Below are positions 7,663 through 15,711 of a DNA stretch of 32,457 nucleotides, one piece after another. Position numbers and translations under genes: made by a program. This DNA comes from Roseovarius sp. (GTDB lineage: Bacteria > Pseudomonadota > Alphaproteobacteria > Rhodobacterales > Rhodobacteraceae), in assembly GCA_002720475.1 (NCBI GenBank), contig PBIL01000003.1:38169-70625 (forward strand). Direction: 5' to 3'. A model generated the notes under the pieces. It did not search any database. It had not been told where the DNA came from and worked only from the letters and a program-made list of their open reading frames with translations. The first letter of the stretch is position 1, and each line of letters starts with the position of its first letter.

Positions 7663-8900
7663 TGTCTTCCAACCATCTTTCCAAGGTCGTTTTGATCTGC
7701 GTGTGGCAGTCCGAAGTTGTCCCTGATCTTGTTGTAAACATCGGTAAGAAATTCGAGCTGGGCGCCTTCTCCCCAGTCGCGCTGCGGCCTTGATAGGAAG
7801 CTTTCGGGTTTACGCGCAGCCTTCGAATAGCTTACCATCTCGGAGGGCCACATCGTTCCCTTAATGCCAACCACGCCTGCTTCGACACGTCTGGCGGGGT
7901 ATGCACCGTGGCGGTCAAACACCTTCATGGCGCTTCGCAGATTATCATGCCAACCCCGAAGCACAGGCCCCACGCGCAGCACCTTCTTGCCGTCTTTCCA
8001 ATCGCCAACCGCCGTGCCGTGTAAAACCCAGAACTCGCCTGTATCGTCAAACCACATACTGATATTGGCGGCTTCATCATCGCCAGTGTGCCAGACGCGC
8101 GCAAAGCCTTCTTCGCAGGGGCCGAAGTCTCCCCTGTTTGAGCCCTCGGTAACTGGACCGACTTGATCTGCATCTTTCGCGCGCTGAATTTCAAACACGG
8201 ACGGAGTGCCACAGCGCCACCCGGACGGAATGATCCTGATGTAAGCCCGTGGTCCACCCGGCACCGTGAGTTTGCGAGTAATGTCCGCCGTATCAACGAA
8301 TTCGACCTCATTGCCGAGGGTGTGCCATACTGAACGATCTCCTGATTTAGCCTGGGCGGCCTTGAACTCAGCCGCTTCTGCTTCCGCCGCTGCATATTCC
8401 CCGAGATTAATTCTCAAGGCCTCTACGAGCTCGTCCGTCAGCTGCTTCCTGATCTTCTTGCGGTCGGCTGGCGACGCATCAGGCGCGAGCGCATAGGGCA
8501 TCGCTCTGCGATGCCGGATGTCGAACGGAAGGGCCTCGGGCCCGTAGCCGGTCGCGGTATTCATGATCGCGATGATACGATCAGCGCCGACGCATTTCAG
8601 CGCCCAGCCGAGTTCAATTAACACGTTCGGGTTGGGCAAAGCTTTGCCACCGGGAGATACACCAATTGGAGTGAGGTCGGCAACGAAGACAGCAGATTCG
8701 CTGATCTTCCCTAGGATGGTGCCCGTGATCTCTGCCATGCCGGGCGTGCTCTTGGTGTCGTGATCAAGTTCAGGGCGTTCAGCAGCCTCAAGTCCAAGTT
8801 CATCACCAACCCTGTTGACGGCTTCACCCAGCGCAGCGCGGATGAACTTCCGGTTTGTTTTCGGCTCATAGTCATTTTGCCAAGACCAAAAGACCTTCAA
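7659..8900 (-). CDS. TIR/deoxyribosyltransferase-like protein with unknown C-terminal domain
   Basis: A protein of 413 residues if read from TTG at 8900. This start is preferred because GGAGG lies 7 nt upstream and residue 2 begins the first beta strand (KVFWSWQND). Longer ATG starts would overlap the upstream gene with unrelated residues. Residues 1-140 form a Rossmann-like domain: FWSWQND (4-10), VFVADLTP (71-78) and NPNVLIELGWA (90-100, with Glu96). That last motif is shared by nucleoside 2-deoxyribosyltransferases and TIR-like NAD or nucleotide hydrolases. Residues about 185-413 form a second beta-rich domain (GGPRAYIRIIPSG, ISMWFDDTGEFWVLHG) that I do not recognise; it could be the sensor. 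Position seven in the defence operon supports an effector role, for example NAD or nucleotide depletion, but catalysis is not shown. Confidence 0.65.
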   Translation of the reverse strand: MKVFWSWQNDYEPKTNRKFIRAALGEAVNRVGDELGLEAAERPELDHDTKSTPGMAEITGTILGKISESAVFVADLTPIGVSPGGKALPNPNVLIELGWALKCVGADRIIAIMNTATGYGPEALPFDIRHRRAMPYALAPDASPADRKKIRKQLTDELVEALRINLGEYAAAEAEAAEFKAAQAKSGDRSVWHTLGNEVEFVDTADITRKLTVPGGPRAYIRIIPSGWRCGTPSVFEIQRAKDADQVGPVTEGSNRGDFGPCEEGFARVWHTGDDEAANISMWFDDTGEFWVLHGTAVGDWKDGKKVLRVGPVLRGWHDNLRSAMKVFDRHGAYPARRVEAGVVGIKGTMWPSEMVSYSKAARKPESFLSRPQRDWGEGAQLEFLTDVYNKIRDNFGLPHADQNDLGKMVGRQ

Positions 8901-8913
8901 CAGGTTTCCTCCA

Positions 8914-11913
8914 CTATCTAATTCCATATTTAAGACGCCGCTTGACGAATGCAGGCTGCGATCCCTCAAGAACATCTACAATTCGTCGATTCAGTTTTGG
9001 GTTCTCGATTGCGCCCGTTTCGTAGGAGAATTTGTAGTTCTCCGGCTTTTCAAGCTTTACATAGACAATTTGTTCGGCGTCGGCACCCACTGCAAGGTTC
9101 GGGTTATGAGTAACCAGAACGACCTGCCTGTGTTTTTTTGCATCACGAATGCAGTTTGCCAGCACGCTAAATATGCTCTCATTGTCGAGGTTATCTTCTG
9201 GCTGGTCGATGATAAGTGGAGTGTTCTTCCGGTCGAGTTGTAGATAAAAAATCAGGAGGAGAAGCCCCTTTTCGCCAGGCGACAACTCGTTGAGGTTCTT
9301 CCCGCCAAGCCGAAGTTCGTAGCGCGATGAAAGATAATCGAGCGAGAATAGAAAATCATAGAATTCCTTAACGTCATGCGCCTGTTCGGCTATCAGTAGT
9401 TCGTCACCATTGGGGCGCCTCATCCGACCCAAAACGCGTTCGCAGAAGGCAATAACTGAGTCAAAGTCGTCCCAGTTCGTTTCACGTACCAGTTGCGATA
9501 GCTCTTGCTGTGCATCCTGTGTGCTCTTGTAGGGGCCACGCTTGCGCTGATCGATGTGATCCAGAAATTTACGGCGAAAATCCCTGTCAACAATGAACGA
9601 AGCCTCGATTTCGATCTCAAATCCCTCGGCGCGCACCGCCTCCAAACGCTCTTCGACGCTCGTTTTCAGGTCCCTGTAGAAATTGAGGAACTCGCTCTTA
9701 CTCGCATAAATTTGCCTAACGATATCTCTACGTTGATTATAACTCTCCGCCAGCGTCTCCGCCAATGTTTCACTGATGTATTTCAGTTGGTTTTTGAGCC
9801 AGTTCAGCGTCTCATGCTTCGGGTCTTCCTCGTTTCCAATCAAGTCGAGGCGCTTCGCGTTCCATGCCGCCAAACGCTCAACGTAAGCTTGGTACCGGCG
9901 CTGCGGCGCACCGAGCTGCTCCTTGAGACGGTCAATCTCATCTTGGATGTATTTATAAGCGGCTCTCAGGTCTGGAATCGTCACCAAATCTTCGAAATTC
10001 GTACCCAGGGTGAACTCGCGTTCATTGTCCTTCTCCAACGCCGCAATTTCTCCCTGAATCTCGTCGATCTTCTGCTGAAGTGGTGCAAGTTCGACACGAA
10101 ACGTCACGACTTCTGCAACATTGAGACCCAAAGGGCTAAGAGCCGCGGTCAATTCCTTGATATCTTCCCTTGCTCGGACATCAAGGTTCGTCAGTCTATC
10201 TTTGAGTGAATTTGCGGATTGGAGACTAGCCTTTAACTCCGTGGTTTCGACTACCTTCTGCTGCCCCGCGTCTTTCAAAGAGGCGAGCAGCTTGGAGAGC
10301 CTGTCAATCTTTTCTGCGAGTTCCTTCTGTTCCGGCGTTTGGGTCTCGGGAGGTGGGACTTCCTTTGGTTTACCCTCATCAAGGGCCTTAAGTTCGTCCT
10401 TCTTGGCCTGAATCTGTCCTTCAAGTTGCCTTCGATAGCGAGGCGAGCTTTGCTCCTCAAGTTCAACGATCTCGATATTAATCTCTCGGAGTTGGCGTTT
10501 GAGGGAACTGATCTCATGTTTACTTTGCAGTGTCTTCGCCTCCTCCAATTCGGAGAATGACGATTTCCCGAGTCGCTCTGTTTCTTCAACGTGCGAGAAT
10601 ACAACCTCCTCGATTTCTGCCCTAAATTGTTCAATCTCAAGTTCGTTCGTTAGCTGCTCAAAATAATTTTGGGGCAAATATCGGACAGACTCCGGCATAT
10701 CCAAATCACAACTGTCGCTGAGCAACCTTTCCTCTTGCCTTCCTGTATGCCAAGTGATCGCAGCAAGATAATTTTCTGCAAACCCCTTCTGACGAAACTT
10801 TTTACTCTTTGAGTCATTTGTCAGAAACGAGAAGTAACTCTCCTGGCGGCTGTTACCTAAAAGGCCGATGATATCGACAATTGCACTTTTTCCGCTGCCC
10901 TTGTTTCCGATAATTGCTGTTAGTTCCGGGTTCAGTGGGAGATCAACAGCCTTGAACCATCTACCGTTGGACTCATCATATCCTTCGATCTGATTTACCT
11001 GGAGACGGTCGAGAAACTTAGTTCCGTCCTGCTCCTGCCGCACCATGACATCAGGCTGTGTTCCAATGAACACGCGACTGGCTGGCTCATGGCAAATCTG
11101 TTTCAGCCCGATGAAAGTTGTATCGGCTTTGATCCAGGTTGGCGGAAATCCGGCAACATCTCCTCCTAAGCGTTCAAGATCATCAAAGCAGTGAGCGTCA
11201 CTGGCTGAAACCACCGGTTTAGGAACCGAAGGGCCCTGCGCATAGCGGTCTGTTCGCAAAAGGAAATCTCTGTTACCCGCATTGCCAAAGAAGAAATCAC
11301 ACACCTTATCTATGCGATCGGCCAGCTGGATTTTTCGGGGTGAACCTGAATCGGTAGACCGCAAACCGTCATTATTCGCAGGAAACGCGAGCAGGTATGG
11401 TTCACTATCACCAAACGTATCCACGAGCGCTCTAAGAAGGTTATCAAGGCCAACCGTGGCCGCCTCGAAGTCTGAGGTATCCTTAAGGTCGGTGCAGCGT
11501 GTCTTGGCACTCGCATCGTCTATCGACTGTGTTTCAAGGTTTGTCAGGAATCGGGTGATCTTTTCATACCCGCAAAGATCGGGATCATTGTCGAATATGA
11601 CATGCATGTGGGGGTGCCCCCCGTCCTTGCTTATCGACTCCGATAGGCGGAACTCGATATTGAGGAAAAATTTCTTTTGAGAATTGGGATACTTTTCGAC
11701 ATACCTGCGCACCGTTTCGAAATATGTGTCGCCCGAGAAGTAATCTGTAATTCCGAATGCGATAACCGGCGATTCCTCCAACGTGTCGATGAAGCGGTCC
11801 CATGTGTCGTCGTCGGGTGCACCATACGCATTACTCAGCTTTGTCCCCGGTGCATGCAGGTGAAGATCCCAACGCCTCCACATAGAACCGATAGGTGAAC
11901 TTTCGCTATCCAT
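8914..11913 (-). CDS. PHP-domain / ABC-SMC-type ATPase (TrlF-like)
   Basis: A 999-residue two-part enzyme. The N-terminal PHP metal-hydrolase domain starts at RRWDLHLHAPGTKLSNAYG (DLHLH at 16-20), with further metal-ligand candidates in HPHMH and SASDAHC. An ABC ATPase follows: Walker A GNKGSGKSA at 336-344, a long coiled coil (about 440-800, many Glu/Leu/Arg), signature LSPGEKG near 875, Walker B PLIIDQPEDNLDNE near 900 and the H-loop THNP near 933. This layout matches the TrlF family, in which an SMC-like ATPase is thought to gate a nuclease or phosphatase-like PHP domain. It overlaps the GIY-YIG gene by 8 nt. It is the largest protein of the operon and the most likely ATP-driven sensor-effector. 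Local GC is lower than in the helicase and early methyltransferase genes. Confidence 0.85.
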   Translation of the reverse strand: MDSESSPIGSMWRRWDLHLHAPGTKLSNAYGAPDDDTWDRFIDTLEESPVIAFGITDYFSGDTYFETVRRYVEKYPNSQKKFFLNIEFRLSESISKDGGHPHMHVIFDNDPDLCGYEKITRFLTNLETQSIDDASAKTRCTDLKDTSDFEAATVGLDNLLRALVDTFGDSEPYLLAFPANNDGLRSTDSGSPRKIQLADRIDKVCDFFFGNAGNRDFLLRTDRYAQGPSVPKPVVSASDAHCFDDLERLGGDVAGFPPTWIKADTTFIGLKQICHEPASRVFIGTQPDVMVRQEQDGTKFLDRLQVNQIEGYDESNGRWFKAVDLPLNPELTAIIGNKGSGKSAIVDIIGLLGNSRQESYFSFLTNDSKSKKFRQKGFAENYLAAITWHTGRQEERLLSDSCDLDMPESVRYLPQNYFEQLTNELEIEQFRAEIEEVVFSHVEETERLGKSSFSELEEAKTLQSKHEISSLKRQLREINIEIVELEEQSSPRYRRQLEGQIQAKKDELKALDEGKPKEVPPPETQTPEQKELAEKIDRLSKLLASLKDAGQQKVVETTELKASLQSANSLKDRLTNLDVRAREDIKELTAALSPLGLNVAEVVTFRVELAPLQQKIDEIQGEIAALEKDNEREFTLGTNFEDLVTIPDLRAAYKYIQDEIDRLKEQLGAPQRRYQAYVERLAAWNAKRLDLIGNEEDPKHETLNWLKNQLKYISETLAETLAESYNQRRDIVRQIYASKSEFLNFYRDLKTSVEERLEAVRAEGFEIEIEASFIVDRDFRRKFLDHIDQRKRGPYKSTQDAQQELSQLVRETNWDDFDSVIAFCERVLGRMRRPNGDELLIAEQAHDVKEFYDFLFSLDYLSSRYELRLGGKNLNELSPGEKGLLLLIFYLQLDRKNTPLIIDQPEDNLDNESIFSVLANCIRDAKKHRQVVLVTHNPNLAVGADAEQIVYVKLEKPENYKFSYETGAIENPKLNRRIVDVLEGSQPAFVKRRLKYGIR

Positions 11914-13129
11914 CTTTCATTCCCCCTCCCGCGGATGAAGTCTTGCGGGCACGAAGAGTCGCCGCCTGCGGATCATAGACAAAATCGCCGATCGTCCCTT
12001 CCTTGATCCTCTCCACAGCCTCATCGATGACGAACAGCGGTACAAGAAACCACTCGCGTGGAACGACAGGCTTGCCAAAGCGGTCCATGATTTCGATGTC
12101 GAGCCGCGCAGGCTCGAAGATTCGGTGGAGCAGGTTTTCCAGCTTTGTTCGGTTGATGTTGTAGAGCTCGTAGGTCGCTACAACTTCGACGTCAGCCATC
12201 ATGAATGTCGGCTGGAGTCGCGCGCCCGCGATGCGTTTTTGGACGCTCATGTTCGTGACGCCGATCTTGTGAACAAGATCGCGGTTCTCGGCGACAACCG
12301 GATGATCGGACTTGCTCCGCAAGACATAGATCGTGCCGCTGGCCTCGTCGCCATCGATCGTGTGGTCAGCGAACAATGGACCGGCCACGGGATCGGTGAT
12401 GCGCCTGCCTGCTTCATCCTTGTTCAGGGCACGTTGGAGCGAGCGCATAAGCATGTTGCTCTCCGTGCCATTATCGAAGATCACGCGAAGCCGCGCATCG
12501 GTTCGGCCTTGGGCTGTGATAGTGGTTTCGCCCATCTCCGCGACATAGGCTTTCTGGCCGCCGACGATAAAAAACCGTCCTGGCTGGATTTCGGCCTTCA
12601 TCTCGAAGGGGCGTGTCTCGCGCAGGCCGCTGTCCAGCTCGCTCTGGACTTGCTCGAAGAGTGGCTTGAAAGTCTCGAAGTCCTCGCACTTTTCGCGGTT
12701 GGCGATTTCTTCGGCGGCTTTTTTCTCGGCGCTCGTCCGGACATGCTTGAGCTCCGTGATCGGCGGGGCCTCAGCCTCGACGCCGAGTTCCGCCAAAAGG
12801 GCATCGTCATCCATCTCGTCCGTCGCTGATGACGATGATGGTGCTGACCCTGCCAGCAATCCCTGGTGATCGATCGGTTCGACCAGTTCCCTACAATCCG
12901 CCTGTTCCCGGATACGATCCAGTCGAACGGCATACAGGCGCTCGAAGATATCATGGTCTTCGCCATGCTGTGGTGCGCAGCCATGTTCTTCCACGAAGCG
13001 CTGAATCTCTTCGAACCCCGCGATGATGCGCTCTTCGCGGGGCGTGCGGGTCTGGGCTTTCTTCTCTTCTACTTCGACGCCGAGTTCGGCAAGAAGCGCA
13101 TCGTCGTCTTCGGTGAATTCCTTAACCAT
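11906..13129 (-). CDS. GIY-YIG nuclease-family protein
   Basis: A 407-residue protein with a C-terminal GIY-YIG nuclease of the T5orf172/Mug113 type. GTIYVLRS at 265-272 is the GIY strand, HKIGVT at 287-292 is the YIG strand, Arg299 is in VQKRIAG, and the metal-binding Glu331 is in KLENLLHRIF. The N-terminal half is mostly helical and charged. It contains a duplicated segment, DDDALLAELGVE at residues 8-19 and again at 107-118, each followed by acidic residues. This could be a pair of docking peptides for a partner. The gene overlaps the helicase upstream and the PHP-ATPase downstream by 8 nt each. Known relatives cut DNA. Here it probably supplies the DNA-cutting activity for the methyltransferase-helicase pair (inference). 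Confidence 0.8.
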   Translation of the reverse strand: MVKEFTEDDDALLAELGVEVEEKKAQTRTPREERIIAGFEEIQRFVEEHGCAPQHGEDHDIFERLYAVRLDRIREQADCRELVEPIDHQGLLAGSAPSSSSATDEMDDDALLAELGVEAEAPPITELKHVRTSAEKKAAEEIANREKCEDFETFKPLFEQVQSELDSGLRETRPFEMKAEIQPGRFFIVGGQKAYVAEMGETTITAQGRTDARLRVIFDNGTESNMLMRSLQRALNKDEAGRRITDPVAGPLFADHTIDGDEASGTIYVLRSKSDHPVVAENRDLVHKIGVTNMSVQKRIAGARLQPTFMMADVEVVATYELYNINRTKLENLLHRIFEPARLDIEIMDRFGKPVVPREWFLVPLFVIDEAVERIKEGTIGDFVYDPQAATLRARKTSSAGGGMKDG

Positions 13130-15167
13130 TGGCAGCCTCCGCTTTCATGCGGGCAAGAAAGGCAACGCCTTCGGCCATCTTCTTTTCCCAAGCGTCGGGC
13201 GAAGTGATCGATGGCAACCGCCCGCGCTCTTGCTTGAATTTCACGGCGCGTCGCGCCAGGTCACGGGCTTCTTCGGGCGTCAGCTTCACCTTCTTCGCAG
13301 AGATGACGGCCTGAACCTGCTTCAGACTCTCTTCGCTCATCGTTTTCGCCAAGATGGCGTAGGCTTCGCTGAACGGGTTAATCCGGTCGATCAGATCGAT
13401 ATCCAGATCGCGCACGTCCATTGCGAATTTCCGGACGCCGTCGATCAAGGCGGTGTTTCCACTCTTCTCTGCGTCATCGCCTTCAAGCGCCGCTTCCTTG
13501 GCCTTCTGCGTGAGGTTCAGCGCTGCGATTGCATGCTGGCGCACGGCTTCCTGATCGCCTTCATCAAGCTCGGGATACTTGTCCTTGATGATCTTGCCCA
13601 GGCGCACCTGTGTCAGCTCTTCGGGGACAAGCTCCTCGTCAAACAGCCCGCGCTCCACGGTGGTTTTGTCCTGCGCGAAGGCCGCGATTACCTCGTTCAG
13701 GTCCTCCTGACAGATGCGCTCGGCTTCCTTGCTCTTGGGTTCGACAAGCCCCTTGATCTCGATCTGGAACTGGCCGCTATCTTCATTGAAGCCGACATTG
13801 CACTCACCTTCCTTGTATCCGCCCTCACCGTAGTCAAAGCCTTCGACCGGCCCGCTATCCGGTTTCTTCGGGGTGAAGTTGAAGCGCGGGGCCAGCACCT
13901 GCTCCATGAGCAAGCTGGCCGCGATAGCTTTCAGCGTGTCGTTCACCGCCTCGGTGACAGCCGCCTCTGCCGCATCCGGCTCGGCGATCAGGTTGGTAAA
14001 GCGGGCGTTTGTCTTGCCTTCCGCATCACGGGTGGCGCGTCCGATGATCTGAACGATTTCGGTCAGGCTCGATCGATAGCCAACCGTCAGCGCGTGCTCG
14101 CACCAAATCCAGTCGAAGCCCTCCTTGGCCATGCCCAGGGCGATGATGATGTCCACATGGTCGCGATTGTTCTTCTGCGCAGGGTCTTTAAGCGCCGCTG
14201 AAACCTTCTCCCGCTTGGTCGGATCGTCATCGACCAGGTCAGCAATCCGCAAGATGCGCCCGTCTGAGCGCTTCACAAGCTGGAAGCCGGTGGCAGGATC
14301 GGTTCCCTGCCATGCGCCAAGCTCCTCGATGATGTGCTCAACTTCCCTGATCTTATCCTTCGTGCTCTCGCGTGAATTGACGGAAGGGATGTGTATGATC
14401 GTCTTTTCGGCGGGGTCCAGCACCTTCAGGATGTCATCGGCATAGGCGCCGGAATAGAAGTAGTAGCCGATATCCAGCGTCTTCAGGTACTTATATCCGT
14501 TGAGCTGTTCATAGTAGGTGTAGGTAACGGTATCGAATTTCGCTTCATCATGGGGCATGAGCACCGGCTCGGTATCGCCCCGAAAATACGATCCCGTCAT
14601 GGCCACGACATGCACCTTATCGCGTGCGATCAGCTCGGTGAGCTGCGCCCCTAGCTTGTTATCAGGGTTGGCCGAAACATGATGGAATTCATCCACGGCG
14701 ATCAGGCGATCGTCGAAGGCTTCGACACCGAACTTCTCGACGGCGTTGCGGAAGGTCGCGTGCGGGCAGACCAGCACGCGGTCATCGCTTTTTAGGAACG
14801 CGCCCACAGAGTCGGCCTTGCTGCCGTCGGCGCCAGGCGCGTTACAGAGGTTCCATTTCGGCACGACATGCCAGTCCGCCCAGAACCCGAAGTCACTGAG
14901 CGGCTCGTCGGCAAAGCTCGACCCGATCGATTTTTCCGGCACGGTGATGATGGCTTGCCGGAGCCCCTGATTGTGCAGCTTATCGAGCGCGATGAACATG
15001 AGCGCGCGACTCTTGCCCGATGCGGGTGGCGACTTGATCAGGAGATACTGCTCGCCCCGCCGCTCGAAGGCACGTTCCTGCATTGGCCGCATGCCAAGCT
15101 CGTTCGACTTGGTCGAACTGCCGTTGCGGGCATAGGTGACGGAAACGGAGGGAACATTATTGGTCAT
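13122..15167 (-). CDS. SF2 DEAD/DEAH-type helicase or translocase
   Basis: A 681-residue helicase. Motifs in order are a Q-like region RPMQERAF, Walker A SPPASGKS (46-53), Walker B DEFHH (159-163), motif III MTGSYF (190-195), and a C-terminal RecA domain with IALGMAKEGFDW and motif VI QIIGRATRD. The C-terminal 250 residues are helical and unassigned, with NCxxGF and several basic helices. The overall form is like restriction-associated translocases (ResIII-type) without a fused nuclease. It starts 10 nt after the HEPN-like gene and overlaps the GIY-YIG gene by 8 nt. Together with the methyltransferase and GIY-YIG protein it could form a restriction complex that translocates and cuts unmodified DNA. 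Confidence 0.87.
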   Translation of the reverse strand: MTNNVPSVSVTYARNGSSTKSNELGMRPMQERAFERRGEQYLLIKSPPASGKSRALMFIALDKLHNQGLRQAIITVPEKSIGSSFADEPLSDFGFWADWHVVPKWNLCNAPGADGSKADSVGAFLKSDDRVLVCPHATFRNAVEKFGVEAFDDRLIAVDEFHHVSANPDNKLGAQLTELIARDKVHVVAMTGSYFRGDTEPVLMPHDEAKFDTVTYTYYEQLNGYKYLKTLDIGYYFYSGAYADDILKVLDPAEKTIIHIPSVNSRESTKDKIREVEHIIEELGAWQGTDPATGFQLVKRSDGRILRIADLVDDDPTKREKVSAALKDPAQKNNRDHVDIIIALGMAKEGFDWIWCEHALTVGYRSSLTEIVQIIGRATRDAEGKTNARFTNLIAEPDAAEAAVTEAVNDTLKAIAASLLMEQVLAPRFNFTPKKPDSGPVEGFDYGEGGYKEGECNVGFNEDSGQFQIEIKGLVEPKSKEAERICQEDLNEVIAAFAQDKTTVERGLFDEELVPEELTQVRLGKIIKDKYPELDEGDQEAVRQHAIAALNLTQKAKEAALEGDDAEKSGNTALIDGVRKFAMDVRDLDIDLIDRINPFSEAYAILAKTMSEESLKQVQAVISAKKVKLTPEEARDLARRAVKFKQERGRLPSITSPDAWEKKMAEGVAFLARMKAEAANG

Positions 15168-15177
15168 ACAATCTCTT

Positions 15178-15711
15178 TCATCGGATGTGGCCTTGGCTCA
15201 GCGCGAGTAATACAGCATGGAGCCTTTCTGTCTTTTCCTGCCATTCTGGCATCAGAGAGCCCGCCTCAAAGAAGGCGACGTCCGTATCAGGGTAGCGCAA
15301 CCCCGTCGATCTCTCGTCCAAACGGTGAAGCTCGGATACCCAGTTAACCACCCAGTCCGGCATCCCGGTGACCTTCTTCAGGAGCACCGAAAGGTCATGC
15401 CCAGCTGCACTTTTTCCAGTTTGATGCAACACCACCGCCTTGAGCGCCAGCTCAACGGAGTGCCGGAAAAGAAAGATGATGGGGAAACTGGCAACGTAGT
15501 CTTCGATCTTGTTTCTACTTACCATCTCACAAAGGGAGCGAGATGCTTCATAATACCTGATACTGAAGTCACGAAAGTCATTAGGCTTTGGCTTTTCAAG
15601 AATTGGCCAGCCAATCGAAACGGATTTCGGAAAGGACCATTCATCATCCCGCTCGAAACGCTCGTCAATCTCCTCGAACAGCTTAGTTCCTGTGTTCGGC
15701 TGAACAATCAT
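15178..15711 (-). CDS. HEPN-like small protein
   Basis: A 177-residue protein. Residues about 50-115 look like a HEPN four-helix unit: RYYEASRSLCEMV, FLFRHSVELALKAVVL (81-96), then the turn and GHDLSVLLKKV (104-114), a common HEPN pattern. The ribonuclease motif R-x(4-6)-H is not evident: Arg83 is followed at once by His84, and the next His is at 96. A non-catalytic or adapter HEPN is therefore as likely as an RNase. It overlaps the methyltransferase stop by 4 nt (ATGA) and lies 10 nt before the helicase, so it is translated with the core of the system. Its presence between modification and helicase genes is unusual for classical restriction loci. Confidence 0.55.
   Translation of the reverse strand: MIVQPNTGTKLFEEIDERFERDDEWSFPKSVSIGWPILEKPKPNDFRDFSIRYYEASRSLCEMVSRNKIEDYVASFPIIFLFRHSVELALKAVVLHQTGKSAAGHDLSVLLKKVTGMPDWVVNWVSELHRLDERSTGLRYPDTDVAFFEAGSLMPEWQEKTERLHAVLLALSQGHIR

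Noticed and set aside
7659-8975. Longer start of the TIR-like protein at 8975 or at the ATG at 8927
   Set aside because: These would add residues that only reflect the overlapping PHP-ATPase 3' end. The TTG at 8900 has the best ribosome site and starts the first strand of the fold.
13023-14201. A 392-codon plus-strand frame opposite the helicase
   Set aside because: The helicase motifs on the minus strand are decisive and the operon overlaps support that strand.
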